From positions 192,727,948-192,791,947 of the forward strand of contig CP136064.1 in the NCBI GenBank assembly GCA_032622095.1: a stretch of DNA of 64,000 nt. The letters are read 5' to 3'. The notes below the pieces were generated by a model, which saw only the letters and a program-made list of their open reading frames with translations, did no database searches and was not told the DNA's origin. This document shows positions 1 to 11,605 of the stretch, piece after piece. Both the position numbers and the translations under genes were made by a program. Positions within the stretch are counted from its first letter, which is position 1, and the number at the start of each line of letters is the position of its first letter. This DNA comes from Siphonodentalium dalli. Lineage: Eukaryota; Mollusca; Scaphopoda; Gadilida; Siphonodentaliidae.

Positions 1-736
1 CACCCATATAAAGCTACTTACATATGGACGCGGCGCAGCCACATGACAGTTTTCACGCAGCAGGGCGATCGTGTTTGTGCAGTCATGAAGCATGGGACCT
101 TACACACAGGTGTGACGACGCGATGAGCGGCTATATTTTTAATGAGCTGCGCGATTATTTCCAATGGAACAGTGAGCCATTTTACAGAGCATTCAAGCGA
201 TGCATCACTATCAGATCAAAGCATGCCACACATGTTAATCGGGTCATGTAGTACTACCTCAAATTTTTTGGGAAATCCCCCAATCCTATAAATACGTTCT
301 GCAAATTTAGTCCTCACAAACAGTACTCTCATCTGTACAATGTCATAATAAAATTGGACCTGATGTTAAATGTGTAAACAGAGAAGGGTATATCATGTGT
401 GTTGGAACTCTAGACCTAAATACACCATTCTTTTTCATTTACGAACATCAAAATGTCAGGAAAGATGATAATCGCAGATGGTGATGTAGAAATATTAATT
501 CATTTAGTACAATAGGAGGAGTATTTATATGACACTAGACTACCATGACAGAGATAAAATATTCAACACATGGGAGAGAATAGCCAGAGAAATGAAATAC
601 TTCTGGCGTTTATGATTGATTCTGCTGCTTCCATGTATAAGTTACCATCATGATGAGCAAAATGTTATTCGCTAGGTTATCACTACTGCGATGCTGCTTG
701 TATGTGTAACCAGCTTTACGTGGCTTTATTTTTAGA
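1..736. other. unassigned non-coding sequence
   Basis: I see no convincing exon, repeat or RNA here. A 75-codon open frame at 24-251 lacks splice or codon-pattern support and resembles nothing I recognise. Confidence 0.5.
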
Positions 737-1190
737 AATGAAAATTTGTATTTTTGGGAACAATCATTGCATCAAACTTTGCTTCCAACTCTTTATGTTG
801 TTAACATATTTAATTAGATACCAGAATAATAATTAAAAAATTCAAATAAAGTAAAAAGAGAGGCATATCTAAGTCAGAAATGGTCGGACTGAACCCAAAT
901 TCAAAATTGACCTGCAAGTGATTAATCCACATACTAAATTTGAAAGCTATCTGATAGTTGTAACTTAAGTTATCATTGAACAGCATAATAATCAGCAAAT
1001 TATAACTCTGCCAGAAATGGACGGAACGGATCCAAATCGAACTTGATCAGGACTTTCTCATATGAAGGCCACATAACAAGTCTTTCATCAAATTCTGTCA
1101 AATGCTCTTCAAGTTATCTTGACAGCTCGACAGATGGATGGATGGATGGACAGTGCTCATTTCTATAGTCTCCCGATATAAATTTTTTGG
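737..1190 (-). repeat. dispersed repeat, family R1 (minus copy)
   Basis: The reverse complement matches the + strand sequence at about 55700-56100. Shared phrases include a motif about cattcaacataat, one reading gagaaagtcccgatcaagtt, and another around attaatcacatgaaattacagg. It ends near 1132-1180 with a GATG run and TTTCTATAGTCTCCCGA, the same terminal phrase that closes family R2. No open frame of note lies inside. Reading it as a non-autonomous dispersed element is inference from the two copies. Confidence 0.6.
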
Positions 1191-1419
1191 CGACAAATAT
1201 AAGAAATACATACTCTATGTTAATTGGATCATTCAGTGTGATGAGGATGTCAGTGTTATAAGTCTTCAGACGATAAAGTCCTAAGTAAAGGTTAACTGTG
1301 TTTCTAGCAGACTCCTTAAACTTTGAAATCTTCTGTTGTGCAAGAATGAAATAGACATCACAGCTGCAATGGAAACAAAAGAAAAAATATAATAAAACAA
1401 GAGCATCGCTAGGCATGGC

Positions 1420-1625
1420 AAAATGCCCGTGGTAATTCCAACAAAGGACCATGACTGGTGACAATTGGCGGGCGGAACCCAAATTGGAACTTGACCTGTA
1501 TTTTGGGCTAGTAAACCCACATATCAAATTATATTCCATTCAGTTGAGACTATCTAAAGTTATCATCCAGAAACCAAAAGCGAACAGGTGGATGGACAAA
1601 CCAATAACATAATTCGTCCCATTTT
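1420..1625 (-). repeat. R1/R2-related repeat fragment
   Basis: The reverse complement carries the phrases 'caggtcaagttc' and 'gatgataacttt' that recur in the tandem units at 42470-43490. It is a shorter, diverged relative and contains no gene. Confidence 0.45.
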
Positions 1626-2000
1626 TTAAAGAGACAGGGGTTTAACAAACATATCATTCTTCTAAGGGGCACATCCAGTTTCTGTCTCAAGGGAAGTAAA
1701 GCTGGTATATGTATTATACGTAACCGCATGCACTGCTTAAAATGTTCCTCTTTTCCTAAGCCAGAGTGGTGTTATCTCCCAGAGAACACAGCAGCCATGA
1801 CAAATATATTTCTCCTTTTCGTTAGTGGTTTACTAACTCTCATGACAGCCATTTTTGTCGTCAAAATATAATAAAAAATGACAGCTATTATTGTGATTGA
1901 AACAAAGTTAACAACCAAATGCTGTTAATGATCGTGAACAAATGAGATTTTGCACATTTATAAATATTTTTGAAACAAAGTTAATAACAAAGCATTGTGT
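1626..2000. other. unassigned non-coding sequence
   Basis: AT-rich sequence with no recognised feature. Confidence 0.45.
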
Positions 2001-2079
2001 TTTCTCCGAGACCCCAATGTTTGTTTGGGAAATAAAACAAACACGACTTACATAGGAAGTCCCCAGAGGGCACAGCGAA
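2001..2079. repeat. 79 bp perfect repeat, copy 1
   Basis: Identical over 79 bp to 3949-4027. Read on the minus strand, it contains a good 5' splice-site match (CTAT then GTAAGT, + strand 'acttac' at 2047-2052). It could therefore be a duplicated exon edge or part of a repeat. Copy 2 directly abuts the 204 bp unit, which favours a mobile or satellite origin. Confidence 0.8.
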
Positions 2080-2234
2080 TTTTATTGTGCTCGAGAAAAG
2101 TACAAGTAAAGACGTTTTGTTCATCCGACTGCGGATAGTGGCAACATGCATAATTATACATGTATATAGTCTCGTCCAGCACCACTGACCCACTGCATAA
2201 CTGATGCACATGGCATGTATATATTAACATACAA

Positions 2235-3050
2235 CACCATTCAGCAATACTGCTGAAAACAATTGATAGCATCAGGCCACAGGCCACAGGCATACGCCAC
2301 ACACAGCTATCATAGCGATACCGCTTATACTGGGTACACACCCTGAAATTTCAAGCACATCATCAAGCATGCAAATAAGGGATATTAGATCCTTCCAAGA
2401 TCCAGACGTATATATGCAGCAATATTCAGCAATACTGATGAATACACATCGACAGCTTCAGGCATACGGCACAAACAGCTACCATATATCGATACCGCTT
2501 ATACTGGGTACACACCCTGCTATTACAAGAACACCAAGCATATGTGGGATATTAGATCATTCCAAGATCCAGACGTCTGCAGCAACATTCAGCAATACTG
2601 CTGAAAACACAGACAGCTTCATGTAAACGCCACAAAAAGCTACCATAGCGATAACGCGCACACTTGGTACACACCCTGCTATTCCAAGCACGCCATCAAT
2701 CATATATGGGATATTAGATCCTTCCAAGATCCAGAATTAAGCAGCAACATTTAGCAATAATGCTGAAAACACATCGACAGGTTCAGGCATACGCCACAAA
2801 CAGCTATCATGTCGATAGCGCTATACTGGTAACACACCCTGCAATTTCAAGCAGCATATATGGGATATTAGATCCTTCCAAGATCCAGACGCATGCAGCA
2901 ATTTCCCGCAATACTGCTGAAAACACATCGACAGCTTCAGGCATACGCCACAAACATATATCATAGCGATACCGCTTTCACCGCGTACACAACCTGCAAT
3001 TTCAGACACAAGCATATATGGGATATTAGATCCTTCCAAGCTCCAGACGG
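2235..3050. repeat. tandem satellite, about 160 bp unit, about five copies
   Basis: The phrase 'gatattagatccttccaaga' recurs with its AGAT at 2387, 2554, 2716, 2870 and 3028, giving periods of 167, 162, 154 and 158 bp. Other landmarks recur in the same order: 'aatactgctgaaaacac', 'ggcatacgccacaaacagct', 'gcgataccgctt' and 'acacaccctg'. Unit lengths differ by amounts that are not multiples of three, so the array is not a continuous repeat-protein frame. Confidence 0.85.
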
Positions 3051-3314
3051 CACTTAACGATATCCGAATATGAATAACTATATAACACATATCGTGAGCA
3101 CACCAGCTTTGTTGGTCGATACCGACGAAGCAGATTCCAGCTGGACAAGAGCACAATCGAACCGAAATTTCCAGATCCAGGCTTAAATCACCAGCATCGT
3201 AGCCCGGACACAAATTAAGGCAGAACGCACTCGAATTAATTGATCGTGGAAATTCACTGCCTGTATATATACAGATATATGCTACAGCCAATGCTGCAAT
3301 CGACACTGAAACTA
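3051..3314 (-). other. weak candidate exon, minus strand
   Basis: On the minus strand a pyrimidine-rich tract (TTCTTTCTTTCTTTTCTAG) ends at about 3312 and is followed by an open frame. The frame begins hydrophobic (VSVSIAALAVAYICIY), continues with about ten cysteines, and runs on into the satellite. The splice-acceptor match is good. No donor, homologue or start codon context confirms it, and the frame's extension through a non-triplet satellite argues for chance. I do not assign a function. Confidence 0.2.
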
Positions 3315-3333
3315 GAAAAGAAAGAAAGAACAT

Positions 3334-3586
3334 TCAATATATATGCATATCTATATATATATATATAGATAAGATACATGGAGACAATGACTCCATATGA
3401 GTGGTCATTGCTTCAAATGCTTGCTTCAGTGAACCTGAACAAATTCACATTTCGTATCGAAATAGCAATGTATCGCTCGACATGAATGCACATCATATAT
3501 AGCCTGCATAGATAATATGCATGAAAAGATTCTCACATAGTATGTCATGCAATACCCGAAGGTTGCCTGATTAACTTAACGTCGTA

Positions 3587-3629
<43 letters not shown>
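3334..3629. repeat. AT/TA microsatellites
   Basis: Two TA-dinucleotide runs, at about 3334-3372 and 3590-3629 (about 20 uninterrupted TA units). The sequence between them has no recognised feature. Confidence 0.85.
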
Positions 3630-3631
<2 letters not shown>

Positions 3632-3745
3632 ACAAAATCGCGGTGATGCGTAGAAACCAAATTGCTTGCAAAAGACCTAGTTCCAAAACACATATACGTG
3701 CAATGAGTTTATGAATATTCATCAAGCTTATATATGCTTAAATAA

Positions 3746-3949
3746 ATAACCGCTCGCTGCGACTCTCCAGGTGCGAATGACCCTAGTTCAGTCAGCACGG
3801 ATTGACATTACCTCACACAATCCGTGCTGAGTACTCTTCTACGCGCACCCGTGCGCTAGAAGCTAACAGCTTGATTGCCCAATCAATCATTAATCCCTCT
3901 GAGAAATCAGTTCCATTCTAATTCGTTCCTCAAACGAATAGAACTATAT
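3746..3949. repeat. 204 bp hairpin-rich repeat unit, copy 1
   Basis: Differs from 7036-7239 at only two of 204 positions. Both copies begin ATAACCGCTCGCTGCGACTC and end GAATAGAACTATAT with unrelated flanks. The unit holds several self-complementary segments: CAGCACGGATTG pairs with CAATCCGTGCTG, GCGCAC with GTGCGC, and ATTCGTT with AACGAAT. An internal GGTGCGAATGACC loosely resembles a Pol III B box. It has no coding capacity. Near-identity of two full-length copies implies recent mobility or gene conversion. Confidence 0.8.
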
Positions 3950-4027
3950 TTCTCCGAGACCCCAATGTTTGTTTGGGAAATAAAACAAACACGACTTACA
4001 TAGGAAGTCCCCAGAGGGCACAGCGAA
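3949..4027. repeat. 79 bp perfect repeat, copy 2
   Basis: Perfect match to 2001-2079, beginning exactly where the 204 bp unit ends (they share one T). The junction suggests that one of the two repeats inserted at the edge of the other. Confidence 0.8.
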
Positions 4028-6599
4028 AAAACCCAAGGAAAGGGCTCATTGTTACAAAATCTAATGATTAATTAGAAACCCAAATTCATTGAAACTCCCA
4101 TTAAGCTTCCCAATGACTCGTACACATAATTATCCACCATGTGTCTGGTCCGCATACCATCCGCCGTGTTTTTCAGTCAGGAATAACTTTATTAGCTGCT
4201 TGTGTTTCCCCTCCCGATATGAGACTATTATATGCAAGCCAGAAAACATGTATATCATGAACGATATCTTGAGAAACTCTGTGGAAATGGAAAGAGCAAG
4301 ATATTCATCACGGCTCGTCGCAGGGCATAGCTCAGTGCCGGCTGCCCAATAACGACACACGAACCATCACGATAAACATCCGTGTATTACTTCAACGAAT
4401 AGAGATATAATTATTTGTCGTGATTCAATATCTTGCCATTTTTATTTAGCTCTTCGCACGATTTAAGACAACCAGAAAACCGCAAAAATTATACCAGACT
4501 GAGCAAACGCACAGCTTTACTAAGAAGATAGAACACATTGAATATATGTATCCCGAACAAATTTTATACATATACAAATGTATGAGGCACTGTTTCAGTG
4601 GAATGGATGATAGAAAACTTCTTTTTCTCGATCTTCGTCCAGTTTTTGGACATTTAGGTGGATAATTTTCACGTGCTTGCCTAGCAATGGTGGCTGATTG
4701 AATGGCCATGCAGGATCATTATTAGCCTTTAAAGCATACGGATGATGATAAATAAATTACGAAATGGCTTTAATTCCTTAATACTGGGTCTTACTCTCCA
4801 CTACCAGGCCTCCAAAAGATTCTGAACCAGTTAAGTATATATATCAGTCGAAGATATTATTCCAATTAACCGGTAAACACACCTCTGTTTCACCAAATAA
4901 ACCTTCACTTACTCTACTTTAGGAGTAAATCACAATTTTTTGCTGCCTGTAAACACACTCGACATTCCACTGTAATGTTCTACACAATTAAATAAGATGA
5001 AGACCATTCTTGGACAATAAGTGTACCATGCGCATGACCGTTGTTTACGTGACTTATAGTTTCCCTATCAAAGAAATTGATGGAAACAAATAACACAACT
5101 CAAATTGCTCATGAAGCGTCAACATCAGAATCAGGATTCAAAAAACGAGAATAAAACCTGTAACATTTTTATCTGGTAAAAGTTAAAACAATCTACTGCG
5201 AGAAAACCCCCATTAGAGTCAAACATTTAAATAGCTAATTTCTCAAAGAGAAAATTATCTCGATCTTCTATTGCAAATAAATAATCCGCCCTTTCATTCT
5301 CATTTCTGTTATCCAAAATTATATGATACTTCAATCAATGAAAATAAGGTTGAAGCTAGTTCAGTATAGTGGCTTCATGCTGCCCCTAGCAACAATGTGG
5401 GCAACATTTGGTTATCTGTAAACATTTGATGCAATCACAATATAACACTCACGCAAAATGTGCAGTACTAATTGTACAGGTACTGCCTTAAATTTCAGCT
5501 CACGCCAAGTGGAACTCATGTTCACTTCGTCAACAGACCACTGTCCGTGAGATACACGTATCCAAATTAAATGGAATAACCAGCGTAAACTTGTACTAGC
5601 TTAAGCAAAAATTTTATTTTTGTGCAAGCGAAATCGTTATGTAGACAGTGTCGAAATTCGCATTATTATTATACCAAAATTCAAGATGGTAATACTGCGG
5701 TCAGATAACCTCATCGGGGAATTCCAAGAATTTGTGTCGTCAATGTCTACACTCAGACAACGGGCCATGAGTTGAACAGCACTACCAATGACAAGCTTAA
5801 TGGCGATTATGGCCCAAAAACGCTCGCTACATTTATGATCTGGAAGGAGCATAACACAAATTGATTTAGAATTGTTATCGCAGAATTAATTGTTTTGCAA
5901 TTTTGTCCCCTTCTGGAATAATATGCATGGAACGAGAATCAAGTTTAATACCCAAAAGTCCATAAAGATTTTTTAGCCTTGCATGGGTGCAAATTAGTAT
6001 AGTTAATCTCGTTTGATATCGGCCGTAATAAGACTCAGATCTTTCTCTTCATGACCCTATCACCAAACCGTCACCAAGGAACATATACATTTTAGTAAAC
6101 ACATACGGTGCTGTAGATATTCCAAAACGACACAACCGTGAACTTCTAAAATGAAGATCTACCTTCATAACCTAAGAAAATAAGTATGCTCTTCCGTGAT
6201 ATCGAAAAGGTGATACCCGAGTGAATATCCAAGATGAATACACATGAACATCAATAATTAGATGTTAATATATAGAAGAGCGATCTTCCAATCTTCGAAC
6301 TAAATCTTGACAGAATCCCAATTACCCATACACAACACTGGGGTCCAAAATTAGCCTGTTCAAATTAACCCTTTCTCAAGTGAGTAAGTAAACATACCGT
6401 ACTCAAAGTGCTAATTGGCTGAACAATTATTACCCTGTTACATTGCTGTTGGTGTTAATATAGAATGGTATTTTATAGCCATTCTCTACATTATATGCAA
6501 CAAGATGTCGATGAAATCGAACTCCAAAACAAATCAGCAGTCATCTTAGGTATGTTTATTCTGACCACAACATTTCCTTTATGACTAATTATCGGTGGA
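4028..6599. other. unassigned non-coding sequence
   Basis: About 2.6 kb of AT-rich DNA between the two 204 bp units. Short open frames (for example 4089-4352, 4446-4709 and 5637-5852) show no family motif or paired splice sites. I see no repeat with another copy in the window. Confidence 0.5.
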
Positions 6600-6990
6600 A
6601 TTCTCATTAAGAATTACCATTCGAATTACTGCACACACAATACTTAACTTGCAGTCCTTTGGTCATCAACCGGGCTGCATCATTACTGAGGCTGGAATCC
6701 AGCGACGCCGGTTGTGGACGGATATGCTGTTGATGGGGTAACGAAGGAACACGACTTTGGAATGATCCGAAGACGAAAAAGGTGCATCTACTCGCAACAT
6801 CGCCCCTCCAATCACCAATATTAACTAGTTGTCATCTTCCAACCGCTCTACTTCGGTCCTCGCCTTGAAGCGACGTTGATAACTTCCAACTGTTCTTCAA
6901 CGCGATCCTATAGTTAAATCCGTTGGTGAATCAAAACGCTTCAATAAAAATCTAACTTTCCAGACTGTTTGTTATTGTTGGGACATCGCC
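6600..6990 (-). pseudogene. degenerate coding remnant, possibly retroelement
   Basis: This is richer in GC than its surroundings. On the minus strand a frame from about 6830 down to 6600 reads through phrases such as HQQHIRPQPASLDSSLSNDA and ARLMTKGLQ, with stop codons upstream. The 'LSNDAARLM' style is reminiscent of the start of tyrosine-recombinase cores in DIRS/Ngaro-type retroelements, but too little is left for a firm call. It ends about 45 bp before the second 204 bp unit, so the two may belong to one element. Confidence 0.2.
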
Positions 6991-7035
6991 AGGTATGTTA
7001 TGGGATCAGAGCACAATAAAAGAGCACAAAATAAT

Positions 7036-7239
7036 ATAACCGCTCGCTGCGACTCTCCAGGTGCGAATGACCGTAGTTCAGTCAGCACGGATTGACATTA
7101 CCTCACACAATCCGTGCTGAGTACTCTACTACGCGCACCCGTGCGCTAGAAGCTAACAGCTTGATTGCCCAATCAATCATTAATCCCTCTGAGAAATCAG
7201 TTCCATTCTAATTCGTTCCTCAAACGAATAGAACTATAT
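7036..7239. repeat. 204 bp hairpin-rich repeat unit, copy 2
   Basis: Same unit and orientation as 3746-3949. The two differences are C/G early in the unit (GACCCTAG versus GACCGTAG) and T/A in GTACTCTTCT versus GTACTCTACT. The flanks are unrelated to those of copy 1. Confidence 0.8.
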
Positions 7240-7914
7240 GTACATTCAAAATAGTTTGATTAATTTATCTTCGTATTCGTTATAGAAATTTATAATCATG
7301 ACCATTGACGAAGTTGATGTGTAGGGTTTTGCATCAGATTTTCAGTGGTCTTGGATTGGATCAGTCTGAGTGTACCCAGATTACTGAACAGCTACACATT
7401 CGATAGTAAACACCAACTGCCTGCCACGCAAGCCATAACGTCAGCAGGCGGATAAATATTTCGAAGACAATAGTCTGCGCAATAATTCGCTTGTCAAGCA
7501 ATGGTCAAAACTACTCTCTTGACAAGTCATCGCACTTCATCCAATCAAAAGACAGTATGGCCATCTGCAAACAATCTGCAATATTCTTCATTAATATCAC
7601 CACTATATTTAGTTCTGTCCATTATCATTGGCTAATGGCTGAGACGAGGCAAAAGGAAATTTCATCAGCTATTGTTTAGTGGAGGCAAATTCCAGAACCT
7701 GCCAATGTTTTGTACAAATTGAAACAATTTGATCCAGACATTGTCTTAGCTTTGCACTGTGGAAGTCTGCAGATAGCAAACAATCATTGTTGAATGCCAA
7801 TGACTACTGAGATAACAAGAACTATCTTGATAATCAGAAATTTTAAACCAGGGTCTGCTATAATAAGTACCAATTGTAAAATGAAGATATATGTGCAGAG
7901 CATGCAACTATGCA
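7240..7914. other. unassigned non-coding sequence
   Basis: No exon, repeat or RNA supported. Confidence 0.45.
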
Positions 7915-8375
7915 GTTCCTAGGCTTTTAGCCGAGGAAATAAAAGGTCAGCCGACCACAGTGTCCCCCCGACAACGTGGCAAGTCGATTTCCGTCATCTA
8001 TATGCATGTTGCACATCTCCAATATGTGGGTAACAATACTCTGAAGTTTCAAATATCTAAGATCAAAACTGTAGTAGGAGTTGATTGCACCATGAAGGTA
8101 CCCTCATTCAGAAAATTATAAAAAATGTTGAAAGTCGAAAAGGGTTAATAACTCTGTCAAAAATATTTTTTCCGTCATCTATATACATGTTGTACATCTT
8201 CAATATATGGGCAACAATATTCTGAAGTTTCAAATCTCTGGGATCAAAGCTGTAGGAGGAGATGATTACACCATGAACTTCATGGCATGAAGTACTCAAA
8301 AGTGTGACGAACGGACGGACGGACGAACGGTGCCCGTTTCTATAGTCCCCCGAAAATTAATTTTTCAGGGGACAA
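7915..8375 (-). repeat. dispersed repeat, family R2 (minus copy)
   Basis: The reverse complement matches 43200-43490 closely, including 'catggtgcaatcaactcctac', 'tggagatgtgcaacatg', 'atatagatgacggaaa' and 'cgacttgccacgtt'. Two internal sub-units (7989-8100 and 8170-8290) repeat each other. It ends with an ACGG tetranucleotide run and TTTCTATAGTCCCCCGAAA at 8337-8356. It is non-coding. Confidence 0.75.
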
Positions 8376-8847
8376 TAATTCTGGCTGAGGGAACTTTATG
8401 TAACAGTGCTTATATTGGTCTTTTCCTGTAGAATGACATCACCATCCACATTTCACATTACTAAAACGTTCCTCGAACATCAGAATATCTTCAGATTGCC
8501 TTCAGCTGAGACCTGCCATGTTTTGTGGTTGGCTGACACTGATAAAAGTAATGCGACACCTTGTTGTTTCTTTCAGACTATCAAATGCCTAGCTTATCTT
8601 ATCTTATATATCTATCAGGCCACATTGGTCAACCTCTTGCGAATAAGATCACCATATCTACCTGTATATCTGAAATGTACTTTGAGAATTCAACACCACC
8701 ACTACACGCTATATACACAAGTACATACCACAGCTTTGTGTATTCCACCACCATAGTCACTGATGAGAGCTAACTCTATTACACTTTCATCTGAAATGTC
8801 TATCAACTTACACTCCAGAGGGAGGAATTATTACAGGAAATTTTAGC
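8376..8847. other. unassigned sequence with one weak exon candidate
   Basis: A fair acceptor (TTGGTCTTTTCCTGTAG, ending 8431) precedes an open frame from 8432, but no matching donor follows. Treated as non-coding. Confidence 0.35.
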
Positions 8848-9160
8848 CATTAACCTGTGGGTCATTGCCCACGGTAGGGTTCTTTATCTTGCACACATGG
8901 TTGTTCAAGGGACAGTCATTTACGTTCCCACCTGATGGGACGACATGATAAAACCAGTGTCATCTCTGTACATGACACTGGGCTGGAGAGGATTACCACT
9001 TAATGACACACCAGCGATGCATACACGGTACTTTATATAGGCACACTCGGAACTCCTGACTTGTTTTTGTCGAGGTTCGAGGTGAATTGATCCGGGGTCC
9101 AAGCGAAACCTGAGGCCAGTAGTCGAAAACACTAACCACTAGGCCATCGCAGCTCCCTAG
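8848..9160 (-). repeat. tRNA-derived SINE
   Basis: On the minus strand the element starts GGGAGCTGCGATGGCCTAGT. It holds an A-box-like TGGCCTAGTGG (+ strand 9136-9146) and, about 55 nt further on, GGATCAATTCACC (9081-9093), a decayed B box. The layout fits a tRNA-headed SINE followed by an unrelated ~220 bp body. The anticodon arm region (TTTTCGACTACTGG) is degraded, so this is not a functional tRNA gene. The 3' boundary near 8848 is approximate. Confidence 0.65.
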
Positions 9161-9674
9161 TTGTTCTAGATAATCTCACTTCACTCAGACTGGGATGGGA
9201 TCACAACAAGCTGGCATTGGAGACCTTGACTGACATAAAATACCAGACATCAAAATGGTCATGAATGATGATAAATTGGGTGAAAGAGGCTACTAACTTG
9301 TGCAGAAAGAGGTGTTGATTATCCAGCCTTTCAAGTTGGAGAACATCAGCATCAGCAGCATCATTACTGGAAGCCAGGTCATCAATGTGGGTTCTAGAAG
9401 TGAAAAAAAATCTAGTCAATGTATGTTTTACAAGCAAAATAAGTTCAATGTATCATTCTCAGATTGCCTGGGATAGAATACTGTGTGTTAGCTATTCACT
9501 TGTGTTATCTGGAAACTTAATTTTCTATCTTGAAACAATTATCACCCGGAAATGAAGGGGCAAACCATTTACATAAATTAATAGGTAAATAAAAATGTCA
9601 AGATATATCTTCAATTTTTTATGCTCACAATGTAGCAGGGTTTACCCGTTATCTCAACCAAATATTGGCAGAGT
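9161..9674. other. unassigned non-coding sequence
   Basis: Nothing supportable seen. Confidence 0.45.
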
Positions 9675-9891
9675 TACAGTATTGCCCTAAATAATCGACT
9701 TCTTAACCACAGCAGAATTATGGGTAATTTTTCAGGATTTAGTCGGAAATATGGCTTGTTGACATTCATCGGAAAGCTCTCAGTGAGAGTTTTCCCATGA
9801 ATGGCAACAAGCAATATTTCCGACTAAATCCTGAAAAATTACCCATATTTCTGCTGTGGTTAAGGAGTCGTTTATTCAGGGCATTACTGTA
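9675..9891. mobile_element. TA-type foldback MITE, family M1, copy 1
   Basis: A near-perfect palindrome. TA flanks and CAGTATTGCCCTAAATAAT on the left are mirrored by GGGCATTACTGTA on the right. The arms share 'ccacagcagaattatgggta', 'caggatttagtcggaaatat' and 'gccattcatcggaaagctct'. TA flanks with ends starting CAGT fit the Tc1/mariner/pogo superfamily. It is non-coding, so movement would need a transposase supplied elsewhere. Confidence 0.85.
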
Positions 9892-11130
9892 CATACACCA
9901 GAGTTACAACTATTTCCATTATCAATGGCTTTGCACAACTGAAAATATTAGATGCCATATGTGACACAAACTGGTTTATATATCTCACAAAGTATTCTTC
10001 ATAAATTGTTAGTATTGTTCTATATCATCAAAGATATATGTATATTGTCACTACAGTCAAGTGATCTGAGTCTCCATATCATGTCGAGATTAGATGAGCT
10101 ACCGTATGATGCGAGACTGATCTGGGATCTTTCTCAATGAGACTTGATGTGGGGAATAAGATTGAGATCGACCTATTCACTGCGGTGATAAAATGTTTAT
10201 TATATGAAATTTATAAACAAAATAATCAATCAAATTTAACCTTTCCTTTTGTGAGTATCACCAATGTTAGGCCTTTGAAATGTATCTTATATGCAACAAC
10301 AATAGTACCAACATCCTCCGAGAGGTCACTCGATGTCATTAGGCTGACGTCACTATAGAGAAAACAAATATCATTTCTCAGCATTAATGAATGACACCAG
10401 GACATTTTTGGACTATATAATTTATTCAATTACAGTCTAGTCTCTAGAAATTGTGAATGTAAAGATTGAATGATGGAATTTTGGATTAATTTAGATATTA
10501 TCTGGTATTTGGTCAAAAAAACCTGGAAAGAGTTCTGCAGCCTCTTTCTGATTCAGAATGGGATCATGATACTCTCATGATCCGTTGTTCCATCAGAACA
10601 CTATCACAATCTACGTGGTATTCAGGTGAATATGATGATATTCATGCATAATAAATAATCTGACAAAAGTATTCTCTTATATGAAGCTCCAGTTGGCCCT
10701 TCTCATCTCAAACATGTTATATTATTTTGCTAGAAATTAGAATATAAATGAGAAGGGAAAAAAGTTCACAAATAATTAGCCTGGAACTCTGGCTACACCT
10801 TCAAATTCATGGCTGTCAATATGAACAGCACAAGATGAATTACATACAATATTAGATCCTATTGTTATAAGAATGATCAGGCCACCCATTATTGTTGCCT
10901 GGTTTACAAACATTTGGGTAGAAAAAAGTAGAGAGAGGAGGGGAAAAAAAAAAACAAATTTCATCAAATCTCGAACGATCGATTATAGACCTGTCAATGA
11001 ATTTCACAAGATTAAATTTTTTTTTATGTTTTATTCAAAATTAATTTATAAAAATAAACTGAGGTATTCATGAACAATGGAAAATCAGAAAGCAATATAA
11101 ATTGCTATATCAACATCTATTTACTATATA
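9892..11130. other. unassigned non-coding sequence
   Basis: AT-rich, with no repeat copy or exon recognised. Confidence 0.45.
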
Positions 11131-11553
11131 CACCCGTCAGTAAGCCCATCCTCGAAAATAAGACCAGTCTGGGTTTTTTCCCCTAAATAAAATATGGGGT
11201 GGACCTCGTATAAAGCCCATCCCCATTTTTGAGCATTTGAAAGGTGAATGCAATCACGCCGTTCTATCCTGTACAATAGGAGAAGATACTCAAGCACATC
11301 TTGCTATTATTATTTTTTCCAGTTGTTTTTCTTAAAAAATAAAGATGTATAAGCAGTTTACAACAAATCTATCTATCACTGTTTCTGCATGGTTATTATC
11401 ATGTGAAATTTCATCTTAATAATATAAATAAAACACATCATTATCTTTATTCATTACAAAACATGGTATTGGTACAAAATATGACGGTAGGTCGGCACCT
11501 GAACTTCCTGAAGGCTAACTGAATTTTTGCACAGGGGAGTCCTCATGAGTAAG

Positions 11554-11585
<32 letters not shown>

Positions 11586-11600
11586 ACTTACTGATGGGTG
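11131..11600. mobile_element. TIR-bounded non-autonomous element with C30 tract
   Basis: The left end CACCCGTCAGTAAGCCC is mirrored by GGACTTACTGATGGGTG at the right end. A run of 30 C lies at 11554-11583, just inside the right end. No target-site duplication is evident. The superfamily is unresolved. Phrases such as 'gtggacctcgtataaagccc' resemble pogo/Tigger-like termini, which is inference. Confidence 0.55.
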
Positions 11601-11605
11601 GGGAA

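Noticed and set aside
2821-3333. Secreted cysteine-rich peptide or toxin gene
   Set aside because: The frame runs into a non-triplet satellite, with no homology or donor. Kept only as a weak exon candidate.
6653-6993. Plus-strand exon from TTGCAG to CCAG/GTATGT
   Set aside because: All three plus frames contain stops. The minus frame is more open and suggests a decayed element.
3746-7239. LTR retrotransposon with 204 bp LTRs
   Set aside because: No TG..CA ends, no primer-binding site next to the left unit, no polypurine tract, no TSD and no gag-pol frame between the units.
8432-8756. Exon after TTTTCCTGTAG
   Set aside because: No credible donor, no domain, and a long open frame is expected occasionally by chance.
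8848-9160. Functional tRNA gene on the minus strand
   Set aside because: The A box is good, but the B box is decayed and no cloverleaf can be closed. The 3' body marks it as a SINE.
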